Assembly: GCA_964036045.1 (NCBI GenBank)
Contig: OZ038381.1
Span: forward strand, 141,519,596-141,583,595
DNA: 64,000 nt
Reading direction: 5' to 3'
Origin: Eutreptiella sp. 'Long Island Sound 2002'
Lineage: Eukaryota > Euglenozoa > Euglenophyceae > Eutreptiales > Eutreptiaceae
Below the pieces are notes generated by a model. That model had not been told where the DNA came from. It saw nothing but the letters and a program-made list of their open reading frames with translations, and ran no database searches. The position numbers and the translations under genes were made by a program. Shown here in pieces: positions 53,866 through 64,000 of this stretch (positions within the stretch are counted from its first letter, which is position 1; the number at the start of each line of letters is the position of its first letter).

Positions 53866-55545
53866 GTGAAACGGACTAAGTACACCCGACCTGTAAGTTT
53901 ATTTCGGTTGATTCAGAGCATTAAACATCGAGATCCGGCCAAAACTCCACCCCTTCGAAAGGATTTCCTGATCATCGGTGACTGGACCAACGATTATTTG
54001 GGTGATTCCGTGTTCAAAGTGGTCTTTGAGAACTTAAAATCCAAAGATGCTCACAAGAATGGAATCTATTCTGAATATTCGCTGGATGGGGGGAAACTGT
54101 GGATGGAGGGTAAATTGTGCGTACCAGAAGCCCTGGCCATTCGAGTGTTAAACGGGTGGCACGAATGGGAGTCCCCCCACGCACATCGCCGTAATTATGG
54201 CCGATGATCAAGCATAGGTTCTTTGGCTCGAGGCTCTACACACATTGCATGAGAATAATGCCTGATCTGCCCAATGTGCTGTCTCAACGCCCCCGGGTGC
54301 CAAGAAGCACAGCCATCTGAAGCGACATCCTATTCTGCAGGGCCTCTTTAACAGAGTCACTAGTGATTCCTTTACCTCGGTGCACTCCACAACGAAGAGT
54401 GCCATTGGACTAACAAGAAAGTCAATGGAGTGCTCCTTATCTAATGCCTTCATTCTGGCTACATTCAGGTGTTGCCGTGTAACATCGAGTGGATGACTGG
54501 CAAAGCTACCTCCAAATGGTACGCGCAGACATGGATGGGAGGTTGGGACGTCCCAGCCGAGGTGATTACGGACTCAGCTAAGGTGTACATCTCCGAATGG
54601 GGGAGAGAATTATGTACCTGCTTTGGAATGCATCACCTCAGGTGTAAAATCCACTGACATTGAGCGTTGCCAGGCGGAAGAGCCGGCCGATCGCTTGTAA
54701 ATATGCTCTGTAAGGAACTCGCTGGTGAGAAGTACTTCCATGGCCTTGAGAGCCCTCTTGCCTTGCCTCGCCGTTATCACAGCACGCCTTTGTACCATGG
54801 CTTTTCTCCAAATGAAATTGTCTTTGGACGAAAGAAGTGTTGGTGGAACATGCCGTTGAATATTCCTTGCCCTTGCAAGGATTCTTCGCTGCCTATGGAC
54901 AAAATCCAATTGGCAGAAAATAGTGTCTCTGAATTGATGGATAAGCATCAGGCTCACTGGCTCTGGGTCCAGAACCAGGGCCGAAGACACCCACACAATT
55001 TTGAAGTGGACGATCGAGTTTGGCTTTGAAACTCCGCAAACACTCTGGACAGAGATGATAAGCCTCGTCCCTTGTGGGAGGGGCCATTTGCTGCTACAGC
55101 CCGTCTAGGAGAAACCAGGTCGACGATCCGTGTGGATGTCAACAGGGAAATCGAAGTTTCGGGCCATCGTGTCAAGAGAGAAATAGAAATTCCTTCCCCC
55201 AAAGGGGGGGTTAAACCTCTTTTTTTGACCTCAGAATTTTTCTCGGAACAAGGGATCAAAGGAGGGAAGTACGAACTCAAGAAGATTCTGGAGGCACAAG
55301 GTGACGAAAAAGGCGAATGGAAGTTTCTTTGTGAGTGGAGAGGCTTTGATTCTAGTCACAACAACTGGGAACCAGCCCATTCTTTAGGTCATCGATACAC
55401 GAAGGGGTTCATTGACGTCCTCAAGAAGTACCCCAAAACTGGTGTACTGCTGACGAATTGTCGGTCCACACCAGACAGACAGGTTCAGGACGAAGGAAAA
55501 AGAGCTATGGTAAATCGAGATCCAGGCTTTTATGGCCCGCATTAG
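53866..55545 (+). pseudogene. gypsy-3 integrase and chromodomain
   Basis: N-terminal region KDFLIIGDWTNDYLGDSVF, LDGGKLWMEGKLCVPEALA and a His-rich zinc area (HEWESPHAHRRN), a badly degraded stretch (54,211-54,470), then core blocks NIEWMTGKATSKWYAQTWMG, VITDSAKVYISEWGRELC (second Asp), GFSPNEIVFGRKKCWWNMPL, WEGPFAATARLG, and a chromodomain YELKKILEAQGDEKGEWKFL with CEWRGFDSSHNNWEPAHSL. Stops near 54,657 and 55,027. Chromodomains target integration to heterochromatin marks. Confidence 0.8.
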
Positions 55546-55759
55546 TCACATTCCAGGGTTGAAGCGCCAATCTCCCCTCCTGTGTTCAGGCAAGCCTTGC
55601 AGCCAACAGAGGACCTGGCTTCGAGTTCTGCCGCTGATCTACAGCGCCCGAGCCGTACGTGTGCCCGACCAGGCAGATTGGTGGTCACATGCATTCGTGC
55701 TTGGCCGCAATGAGGAAGGCATCTCAAGACATGAGTCGCCCGCGCCCTAATTTGCCTAA

Positions 55760-55830
55760 CAGTTGTGTAGCCCAGGGCGTCATGGCACTCGTAGCTATCG
55801 CTCAAGGGTGTAGGTTCGAAACCCTTGCAT
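55760..55830 (+). ncRNA. Possible tRNA-derived SINE head (box A and box B)
   Basis: A perfect box B (GGTTCGAAACC, 55,813-55,823) follows a box A-like TAGCCCAGGGCG (55,768-55,779) at tRNA-like spacing. A proper T-stem and acceptor stem do not form, so it is not a functional tRNA. It may be a SINE head or a decayed tRNA gene. Confidence 0.3.
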
Positions 55831-56390
55831 GTCCAACTCCTTGCAAAGCACCGGTCCTGCTCTGTCCACCACTTATTACAAGTTGAGTGTTCTGACGGCT
55901 TGAAAAGATTGCATTCTGCCTCATCCACTGTTCATTCTTGCTGATTACCACTTGCTGTGGAGAATTAAGAATGTTTGATAATCTGACGTCAATCAACTTC
56001 TCCTTTGTCTCCGTTAGGTAGACAAGGCGTAGAAACGCTACTGCAGCCCACGGAGTGTGCTGCCATGTGCAGAAAAAACCAAACTCAGGCTTCATTCCGG
56101 GAGATCAGGGGTGATCTTGTCTCTGTTGCTCTGTGCATCTTGGAAATTAGGCTACACATGCAGATGGAAGCAATTTTGTATACAAAAACGCTGCGCAGTG
56201 ACTTTCACCCCGATATGTACCCCCTCCAGTTCTGGCCGCACCAGTTGCGACGCCAGGAACTCAGTTCCTACCTTCATCTGTCTTGATGCTAAAGCAAAAT
56301 CCAGATTCAGGCACAGGATCCTCGAATTTACCTTTAATTCCTCAGGTTTGTGCTTCATTCTGCTATTAGGTGTTCCCTGATACGCGTATT
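55831..56390. other. Intergenic, no gene supported
   Basis: Mixed-composition DNA 3' of gypsy-3. The only frames are short and lack any conserved motif. Confidence 0.3.
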
Positions 56391-56634
56391 CGATACAGCA
56401 GGATACGGCAGGATACGGCAGGATACGTCAAGATATAGCAGGATACGGCAGAATACGGCAGGATACGGCAGGATACCGCAGGATACGGCAGGACACGGCA
56501 GAATACGGCAGGAAGTGGCAGGATACGGCAGCATACGAAGGATACGGCCGGATACTGGAGGATATGGCAGATACGGCAGCATACAACAGTATACGGCATG
56601 ATACAGCACGACACGGCAGGATACGGCAGGATCC
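56391..56634. repeat. 10-bp minisatellite (GGATACGGCA)n
   Basis: About 24 imperfect units of GGATACGGCA, some 9 or 11 bases long. The open frames across it on both strands are repeat artefacts. Confidence 0.9.
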
Positions 56635-56699
56635 AAAATATCTGTTTGTTTGCACTACAAAAGCAACCATTTTGCGTTCAATTGGCGTTCGCTGGTATT

Positions 56700-56925
56700 T
56701 GATACTCTTCCTGCGTGCCTCTTGTGACGTTTCTGTTTAGGTTTGAAGCCAGCTTTGCCGTACACCAATTCTCGGTTTTAAAAAAGAAAAGGACTGCTAC
56801 CAGCTTCCGGAGTTTGGTGGTTTTTCTTCCTGTTCCTGCCTGCCTATTGTGATGTTTCTGCTTAGGTTGACAACTCGCTTTCCTGCACACCAATTCTCGG
56901 TTTTGAAAAAAAAAATTATCGGACC
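56700..56925. repeat. Two ~125-bp tandem copies
   Basis: Phrases CTTCCTG, TTGTGA(C/T)GTTTCTG, CACCAATTCTCGGTTTT and an A-run occur in the same order near 56,708 and 56,827. Confidence 0.7.
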
Positions 56926-57097
56926 TGCATGCTGACGAAGGACTTCCTACGTCCCAAAACGCAAGACTCACGCGCATAACAAGAGACAATCACATCATTG
57001 CAGCTTGTACTCTTATTATTCTAGACGTTCAGTGTACCTCTACGTCATGTTATGCAGGTTACAGCAGAAAATGAACAAGCCGGCAAGGACGTCATGT

Positions 57098-57372
57098 AAT
57101 CAGACTTATGCTTGTTTTTTTGAAGTCATCAAAATCAGAATTGATTCTCCAAAACCCATGATCTCAAACACGACAAACATAATTTCGAAAACATAATTTC
57201 ATCCCATCCATCTGTAGCAATGCAATACAGTATTTTACAATAGAATACGGAATCAAATTATGAACTAATCACAGCGACGCTTTAAGGTTTGCACTGTGCG
57301 CGCACTTCAGATTCTGCAAAGCAGAGCGCGCGTGTACCACTACAATGTGCTGAGATCCATTACACTCCCCCC
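57098..57372. repeat. Direct repeat, left copy
   Basis: About 275 bases beginning TGTAATCAGACTT and ending near GTGCTGAG-TCCATTACA. Repeated at 59,169-59,442 at roughly 85-90 % identity. Shared landmarks: AATCAGAATTGATT, CACGACAAACATAA, GCAATGCAATACAGTATTTT, GCACTGTGCGCGC. Confidence 0.85.
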
Positions 57373-58575
57373 ACAAGCTCTGTGCTGGGTCGAGTGCCCT
57401 CCGGAGGCACCTACAACCAGCACAGGGCTCATAAAAGGACTCATGGCCTCAGCAGCTCGAGAGAAAACTGCATTAAAAAAATAGACACTCAGAAAATGTG
57501 ACGAAAATACTCAAAACCTTAGATTCGTACCTACAAAAGCTGACGTGTCATCTACTACCACACACAAAGCAAACAGTCCTTCCTTAAACAAAAATCAGCC
57601 TACTGCAACAAGGGCTGCAAAAACCCACTGCAAAGAGTGTTTAACAAAAACAGTACATCGCAACAACCCTGGCAGGCTGGCAGATAAACATCAGAGTGGA
57701 AACACAAGCGAGTCCCAAGAGGAATCGGTGCTGAGCCCACTGAATTAATACAGTTCGCCGTCCTTGAATTCCGAGCCAAACGGCTCATAATATAAGCTAC
57801 TTGATTCTGAGCATTGCGTTAACCTCCACAGCACTTGAACGATGCTTGTCTCTGATATTCCCCCTTCCAGACACTGCACAATGCAAAGGAGGGACGCGGA
57901 CCACGGTCATCAAATCAACAGAATAGTGTGTACTCGTGTGTACTCACCCACTCACTGGATTTAACCAAAAAGCAAAACAAACACACAAAGGATATGCATG
58001 GGGTATAAGACGAAAGGCAAACACTCAAAAGGCGCGCATGGCTTGAAGCGCGCAGGGCGCGAATACAGCACACACAAAGCAACGCTCAACGCAGTGACAC
58101 AGCACACGCTCAGATTCCACTTCCAGGTGCACCTTAGCCCTACATAACACATTTTCAGCTTCAAAATTGGAAAAACAATTTCAGGGCGCACACCACTGTG
58201 CCGTCCCACCAGGGAACCACCAGCCGGTGGCTGCCACCTCACAGGCTGGGGTGGCAGGCTTCCACTTACGCCCCAGCGCTTTGGGCCAATAGGCCGCTGC
58301 TATCTATAAGGGGGTTCTGAGGCCCCACGCCTCTGTAAACGAGCGGGTTCCCCATAAAAGCTTCCTGTTGGCCAAACAGGCCGAGACGGACACTGTGTTA
58401 CATAAATGGGTGGTGGGCCCTCAGAGCCACCACAATGCACTGCAAGCTTCAGAGCTATAGCCATAGAAGGTCAACGCAAAAAAAAATGCACCAAAATCCA
58501 ACAAAAAAACAAAGTTATACTGTTGACCTCAGTCAGCTGCATGCCGTCTCACACCCTGTCTTACTTTCACTCGGA
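57373..58575. other. Non-coding DNA between the two direct repeats
   Basis: No gene supported. Contains small GC hairpins (for example GGTGGCTGCCACC near 58,225 and CTGTTGGCCAAACAGG near 58,365) and several short A-rich runs. Confidence 0.35.
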
Positions 58576-59137
58576 CTACTTTAGATACGCGAACTCCACG
58601 TCATGTCCTCGGCGGCCCGCAGCTTCCTTCGCGCGCCGAACACGACGCCCTCCTCTGCGGTGCTGTACTTCGCTTGTACCCTTGTTTGGCGGGATAAGCT
58701 CGGAGTGCAAGGCCAGTAGGCGTCTCCGTAGATCCTCCAGCTCCTGTTTTTGTGATTCCCCGCGCTGCTCCAGTGATCGCACTTGCTGCAGCGGCGAATC
58801 ACGCTCCTCACAATGTAGCTCCTCCTTGGCACGCACTAGCCATGATTCTTTGTGTAATCTCTTGCTCAACTTGTCACTCTCTCGCCGCTCCTGCGGTAGC
58901 TGAATCTGGAGCTCTCCTTGTTGGTCAGCGAGGCGCAACACCTGGTTTCGCAACTCCCATACCTCAATCTTCAAACTAACGTCACGGGGTTCGTGATCTG
59001 ACAACCCTCCATGCGTTGCAGCTGCAGATGAATACGTGGCAGATCTGGATACGTCTTACTAGATGGGGTCCTCCCACTGGATCGCGTCGAAGTCGGCTCC
59101 TGTGGTCCGCTTCCCTGATGCGGCCATTTCGATCCCA
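58576..59137 (-). pseudogene. Coiled-coil ORF, probable second protein of the transposon
   Basis: Minus-strand ATG near 59,137 (MAASGKRTTGADFDAIQWED), two adjacent stops TAG TAA, then in the same frame an open stretch of 142 codons. Its core is a textbook coiled coil: LKIEVWELRNQVLRLADQQG, LQIQLPQERRESDKLSKRL and QELEDLRRRLLALHSEL, with a Lys/Arg-rich end (RRGGRRVRRAKEAAGRRG). It lies next to the transposase relic and one copy of the direct repeat. PIF/Harbinger-type elements often carry a second protein, which this could be; a host gene fragment is the alternative. Confidence 0.45.
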
Positions 59138-59168
59138 TGTGTCTCCCAGATGAATTTAATCGATGGGA

Positions 59169-59442
59169 TTGTAATCAGACTTGTTCTTCTTTTTGTGAAA
59201 TCATCCAAATCAGAATTGATTTTCTAAATCCCGTGATCTCAAACACGACAAACATAAATTTGAAAACGTAATTTCATCCCATCCATCTGTCGCAATGCAA
59301 TACAGTATTTTACAATAAAATACAGAATCAATTTGTGAACTAATCACAGAGATGTTTTAAGTTTTGCACTGTGCGCGCGCTTCAGATTCCACAAAGCAGA
59401 GCGTGCGTGTACCACTACAACGTGCTGAGGTGCATTACAGTG
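59169..59442. repeat. Direct repeat, right copy
   Basis: Partner of 57,098-57,372. Its right end abuts the transposase C-terminus. Confidence 0.85.
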
Positions 59443-60090
59443 GTAGTCATATGGGCACCCGGGAGCCTCATCACGGCCTTCTGAAAACGCCACTTCTTAA
59501 CATTGCTGATAACATTCTCCACTAGATGATGCCCTTCATTGATCATCTGGTTGTCATGTAGCAAGAACCAGGTCAAGCGGCTGTCTGCAGTGCTGTAGTG
59601 ACAGTGACCAAAGCGTAAATCAGGCCGAGGACCATCAAAATCCCAGGGAATGGATGCATCCATTTCCGCTGTCATCTCAGCGTTAGTGGCACAGAGCACA
59701 CCCCACCACGAGGAGGCAATGATCCAGCCGCCCCATTTGATCATGGCAGTAAACACGAGCGCATGCCCACGGTAGGTGGCTTTGTTGACTCAGAACAGTT
59801 CCACGTCTACAGAAGATGACTGGAAAGCGACATGCGTGCTATCGACAATAGCAGATACATGGCGGTGAAAGAGATGACTATGTTGGTTGAATTGCCATGG
59901 GCGTTCAAAAGCATCCGTGACCGTATCCCACAGGTGAGCTCGTTGTGACAGCTCACATAGTACTTGGATACAGTTGTCCCAACCAATTCCCAATGTCCTC
60001 GCACAGGCAATCTGGCTGTACCCCAGTCGTAGGAAAGAGATTGCAATTACGAACTCCTCTAATGTGAGAATGGAATATGCTAACAGGAAC
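59415..60090 (-). pseudogene. DDE transposase relic (PIF/Harbinger or related DDE_4-type)
   Basis: Minus strand: LTLEEFVIAISFLRLGYSQI, a helix-turn-helix-like segment (ACARTLGIGWDNCIQVLCEL), SAIVDSTHVAFQSSSVDVEL (first Asp region), one stop near 59,791, RGHALVFTAMIKWGGWI, and at the C-terminus MINEGHHLVENVISNVKKW, matching the VEN(x)F-type Glu helix of this transposase class. Cut-and-paste transposition in intact relatives. The N-terminus is removed by LINE-U copy D, whose tail begins at 60,091. Confidence 0.65.
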
Positions 60091-63000
60091 AGGTAGGTAG
60101 CTGGGTCATGTCGGGACTGGGGTTGCCCCCGAAGGGGGTCTTACCTTGGGGCTTTGGTTCACCCACCCACGGCACTAGTTCACGTGCCCCCACAAAGCGG
60201 CTCCCCCATGTGGGAGAAGGGCTCCGTCGCCGCGACCAGTACCCTCCATAGGGTTGTGCCCAGCGACGTAACCCATGTTCATCCGAGGTCTCACATCCCT
60301 CTTCTTTGGGCGGATGATACATGGGGGTGGGTCCCATCGCACCTCCTCACCAACCTCCGGATTCTGGGGCCCAGGGGCCAGGATCCGGGCCAGAGGCCTT
60401 GTCTTGCAGGCACCTCCACCTGGGTTGGTTCCCAGTAGGCGTGGGACGACTTGAAGAAGAAGGTGCTACCGGATTCACATGCCGTGACGCGTACTCAGAC
60501 CTCCTGACTCGGTCGAGCTTGCGCTCTCCTGGGGCCCCGGGGGTCTGTAGTAGGTTGTTGTTGCCGGTTGGTGGGGTGTATAATGGTGGAGGTGTGGTGT
60601 GTTGTTGTTTTCGTGGTGTGGTCGTCGGTGTCGCCAACCCTGAGGACGCCGTTCCCGTTTTGACCCTTGCATGTCCGCTCGGTTCGATATTGGGGGGTTT
60701 GCGTGTGGTCTGTTTGCGGTCGCGGTGATGGTTCTGTAGTGGTGTGGTCGGTGCCTGGCGATGCCAGCCGCCTATGGTCGACTGGTTTGCTGTTGGGCCT
60801 GTCGTGCCGCTGCCGGCGTTGGCGCGGTCGTTTTGAAGGGTCGTGGTGCCAGTAGTTAGGTCTTGTGTGACCCATGAGCGGTCGGGTTGCTGTAGCAGTG
60901 CGGTTGGCGGACAGTTGTGTGGCAGCCGTCCCGTGGTTGGTGTGCCCGTCAATGGGCCTGCCAGGTTGCAGCTGGTGGTTGCCCACGCGGCCGCGTCGGC
61001 CAGCCCGAGGTGTGGTGGTGAATGTTGCGTTGCACGCGGCGGTCGGATTAGGTGACCGGGGTGCTGCTTGCTGCGGTTGGCCAAGCCAAGGAAGTACCAA
61101 TCAGCCTGCCCCTGCCCTGCTGCCCTTGGCTGCATGCACAACTCCATATCTCGCTGCACTTGATTTCTGCTGGCGCTGTCGGTGCCTTGTCCTCATGCGT
61201 TTGCAGCGTATGTACAACACCCTTTGTGGCAACACCCCCCGGTTGGTGTCCCCCTTGCTCCCCAGGGGAGTCCCGGGGCACCTGGTGTGCGCAGGCTGTG
61301 TGCCCCTCGGCGTGGGCCTCCCGGGCTCCGGAGTCCTGGGTTTGTTGCTCCCTCACGGCGCTTCGTGCCCCCTGGTGTCCTTGCAAGTGTGCCGTGCAGC
61401 GCTGGCTGGGCCGTGTCGGCCTCTTAGGGCCTTAGGGCCTTAGGTTACGTAGGGCCGGTATTGCTCTGGTCCGCGGCTCTGCGGGGCCTGCGGCCCCCAT
61501 ACGCCTGGCTTACTTGGTCTTCTTTACTCTCTTCAGTGGAGAACGTCCCTAAAGGTTACGTCGGGAACGGCTGTCTGATGTACCTTTCCTTAGCGCCGCC
61601 GGCAGCGGGAAGGCGGGTCAATGGGTGCGTGGTTCATCAGGTTCCCGGTACCCCCTTTCTGGGCGCTGTGTCTGGCGTTGTCCGGACAAGGGCGGGGGGG
61701 GGGGGCTAGGAACTTGGCTGTGGGGGTGTGCACGCCCCGCGGCGCAATGCGCTGGCCCGTCTTGGCGGTGTTCTGGGTGTACTTGCGTGATGGGCGAAAT
61801 GTGCCCGCTCCTGGGAGCATATCGGTGTGGTTGGCTGCGGCGTTAACATTCGGGCCTTTCAAGGGGGTGCCCGATGCGAATGGCACGGTGGAGGAGACCG
61901 TGCTGTTGCCTGTGGGTCCCTTGCGGCCCCCGGCTCTTGGCCACGGTGCGGCGGGGTGGAGGGTCCAGGGTGCACCGCGTGGCGTTTGCAGTCCTGTATA
62001 GCATTCTTGGCGCTCCCGGGCCGCAGGTTGTTGGATCAGCGTACGCGTGCATGCGTCATGGGCCCCCTCAGGACTCCTGGGTACAATCATAGGGGAATGG
62101 TCATAACCGGCATCTCACGGGTACGCACCGCAGCTGAACATCTGAGGTTGTGGCGCGTAGTGGGTGGGGTTGTGTGGAAGTGGTCTCAATGAAGCCCCAT
62201 CAGTGCCCCATCCCGGTGGTCCCACGGGGGGCCAATCATGTCTGTCGGTCCCCGCGATCGCGTGGTGGCCGGTGGAGTATGGCAGCGGTCTCGGAGATTA
62301 GCGTGTCCTGGGGGTGTGAATCGTGGCCGTTGCTGGTCAAGGCATTGGGAAAGTTAAGGCGTCCAAATTACCCGGACGATTGATGAGGGCGGTGCGGAGG
62401 GCGGCGCAGATGTCGCCCACTAGGGCTGTATGTGCTGCTCGTGCTTCCTCCTCCGTGTGGATGGCGGGTGACACCTGTCCCGCCGCCAATGCCCGGATAT
62501 GGTGGATCGCAATGACAGGGCACAAGTTGTCCGTGGCAGGCTGCCCGGCCATCTGTTCGTGGGGCCGGATGGCCTCCGTCTGTTGCTGGCCGTCCAGATG
62601 GAACCTCCATGTCTCTGACCATTCCCTCGTATGCTGCCATGTCCGTTGGGCACATTGCCACAGGCAGTAGAGGGCGTGTCCCGGGTGCCATGTGCCGGCC
62701 GCGCCAGATACGATGGCCGTTAGGGGATCCGAGGGCTGGACTGGGAGGAGGGGAGTGGGGCCATCCGGCAGATCCGTCCCCCTTGGGAGCATGGAGTCAA
62801 CCGGCTCCAAGTCCCAGCGGCTTTCCAGTGGTCGTGGCGTTATCCCCACCTGGTAGCAGTGGCCGCTTTCCAACACCACCATGGCAACGGTGCTGGGGGT
62901 GTCTCGCGGCGGAGGATCCGCGTGTGCCCGCGGCCCCACTGTTTCCGTGTAGCGCTCCATCATCGTCCGGAGGCCGTGCCCCCTCTCTCTGGCCGTCCTG

Positions 63001-63790
63001 CTTTCGGAGTAGGCAAGGCCCTCGTACGGTGGGATGTTGAGGCTGTCGGCGCTCAGCTGCGGCGCGGCTCGCATCAGGCCCTGGGCCTTGGGAGCAGGTT
63101 GGGGTCCCTTGGGCGGGGCGACGAGCGTGTGTGCCCAGGCAAGGTGCGGGACGCATATCCGCCCCCGGTCCGGCTGGTGGTAGTTGAACCACGAGATCCA
63201 CACGTCGATGAGGTTGTCTGGGGTACGTTGTCCCAGGGTGAGGAGCGCCTAGAGTTGCCGCACACAGATGTTGGTAGCCCCATGTGGGAGCCGGGCAGCC
63301 GCGAAGCGCCGGTCGTTGCGGACGTCCTGGAAATTCGTGCGGAGGGCAGCTACCAGGTTGATGTGGTAGATGTCGTATGCCCTCCGTAGTTCCTCCAGGT
63401 CGAGGTGGTCCCCCAAGTGTGGTGGTCTGGGGGATAGGGGAGGCATGATTTCCATGTCCCGGCTCAGAAGGGTGCCGGGCGAGGGAGTTCCCCCCGAAGC
63501 GTCGTCGTCTGGCTATGTGTGCCTGTTTTCCGCGCTCGGCCCGGGATGTCAGGGCACCGAGCTGGGGTGTGCGGCAGGGGACGGGCTGGTTCTGGACGTC
63601 CCCGAGTCCCGGCGTTCCGTCATTGCCGCATCGGTGGTTGGTGTCGCGCCGCCAGGGTCATCGTGTGGGCGCAACACTGATTCTGCGGATCGTGCCTACA
63701 CCGCAGCCCGGGTGGGAGATGCGGCGTGCGCAGCGGCGGGCTCGTGTGTCGGCTTGTCGCGTGTCGCGCGCGCGCTGCGCCCTGTTGCCA
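60091..63790 (-). mobile_element. LINE-U copy D with (TACC)n tail
   Basis: Tail AGGTAGGTAG at 60,091-60,100 on the plus strand, then ~650 bases matching the end of copy C (shared CCCACAAAGCGGCT, GGCGGATGATAC-TGGGGG and GGATTCTGGGGCCCAGGGG). Upstream on the minus strand comes a diverged middle region and a well-preserved protease domain (63,455-62,337). Composition changes sharply to AT-rich at about 63,790, taken as the 5' end. As in copy C, no RT lies between protease and tail. Confidence 0.65.
62337..63455 (-). pseudogene. LINE-U copy D Ulp1/C48-like protease, one in-frame stop
   Basis: Best preserved of the family. Starts with EELRRAYDIYHINLVAALRT, VRNDRRFAAARLPHG and CVRQL, a TAG at about 63,251 where copy A has Gln, then the same frame continues LIDVWISWFNYHQPDRGRI, CVPHLAWAHTLVAPP, LNIPPYEGLAYSESRTARE, STVAMVVLESGHCYQVGITP (candidate His), WDLEPVDSML (candidate Asp) and GTWHPGHALYCLWQCAQRTW (candidate Cys). 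His-Asp and Asp-Cys distances (21 and 44 residues) equal those of copy A. The conserved pattern between diverged copies indicates past selection on the protease. Confidence 0.6.
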
Positions 63791-64000
63791 GATAGTAATA
63801 AAGAAATAAGTAAAACACCATGAAAAAACTTTCTAAATAGCTGAAAAAAGAGCTAAATAGCATAAAAAAGGGCTAGGCAAAAAAGCCCGCTGCAAAACGC
63901 GGTAACACGTACCTGAAAATCTTTTCGCCTTAAATAGGTGAATAGCCAACGCCGTAAGCACTGTAACGTATTCAGAAACGTAACGCCGTGCGCCTCTTCG
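63791..64000. other. AT-rich unassigned end of window
   Basis: Starts with TAATAAAGAAATAAGTAAAA and contains short repeats such as GAGCTAAATAG-ATAAAAAAG. No gene or RNA recognised. Confidence 0.3.

Larger units (their letters stand above)
47597..55545 (+). mobile_element. gypsy-3, near full-length degenerate Ty3/gypsy chromovirus
   Basis: Plus strand, about 8 kb: unknown N-terminal region, gag, RNA-binding-like segment, protease, spacer, RT, RNase H, integrase and chromodomain in canonical order. It belongs to a different lineage from gypsy-1/2 (different linker and integrase sequences). No LTRs were recognised on either side. Stops or frameshifts occur in most domains and the RT catalytic box is mutated. 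Confidence 0.85.

Noticed and set aside
55760-55830. Functional tRNA gene
   Set aside because: Box A and B are present, but T-stem pairing fails and no acceptor stem can be drawn; kept only as a possible SINE head.
56391-56634. CRISPR-like array
   Set aside because: Units are 10 bp with no unique spacers; it is a minisatellite.
61420-61450. Telomere-like repeat (TTAGGGCC)n
   Set aside because: Only about three units inside GC-rich LINE-U DNA; too short to mean a telomere remnant.

Overview
This looks like nuclear DNA from a large, repeat-rich eukaryotic genome. There are no bacterial operons, rRNA genes or convincing tRNA genes, and I found no intact host gene. Almost every recognisable coding stretch belongs to a transposable element, most of them old, nested and broken by stop codons and frameshifts. 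The chromodomain Ty3/gypsy proteins resemble those I associate with dinoflagellates. That is an impression from family resemblance, made without a search, so the organism assignment is tentative (about 0.5).

Layout. 1-13.5 kb is GC-rich. It holds two inverted copies (A on -, B on +) of a non-LTR element I call LINE-U, whose ORF2 begins with a Ulp1/C48-like cysteine protease. Between them lie a short element X with a (TTAC)n tail and a 2.6-kb array of small DNA hairpins. 13.2-25.05 kb (-) is one long degenerate non-LTR retrotransposon (LINE-R): proline/threonine-rich ORF1-like region, AP endonuclease, reverse transcriptase, RNase H, CCHC knuckle and a terminal RING-like finger. 25.4-26.7 kb is a strongly strand-skewed G/T-rich tract.

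27.5-34.1 kb (-) is a Ty3/gypsy chromovirus (gypsy-1) whose integrase gene is split by a 185-bp satellite block and by a small LTR element with TG...CA ends and a GTAA target duplication. 34.1-35.2 kb is a second copy of X. 35.8-37.3 kb is a DNA-transposon relic with GGTTGAACC motifs clustered near both ends. 37.3-40.5 kb is GC-rich with an unrecognised coiled-coil coding relic on the - strand. 40.5-47.3 kb (-) is gypsy-2, a relative of gypsy-1 carrying the same two nested insertions at the same sites. It was later split by a 3.6-kb LINE-U copy (C) flanked by a target duplication of about 150 bp.

47.6-55.5 kb (+) is gypsy-3, a full-length but degenerate chromovirus (unknown N-terminal region, gag, protease, RT, RNase H, integrase, chromodomain). 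55.5-60.1 kb is AT-richer DNA with a 10-bp minisatellite, a long direct repeat, a coiled-coil ORF and a DDE transposase relic. 60.1-63.8 kb (-) is LINE-U copy D, the best preserved Ulp1-like domain. The last 200 bases are AT-rich and unassigned.

Taken together, the window is a fossil record of retrotransposition. The most unusual theme is ubiquitin/SUMO-type modules (a Ulp1-like protease and a RING-like finger) carried by two non-LTR families, with tetranucleotide tails (TTAC)n or (TACC)n and one very long target-site duplication.
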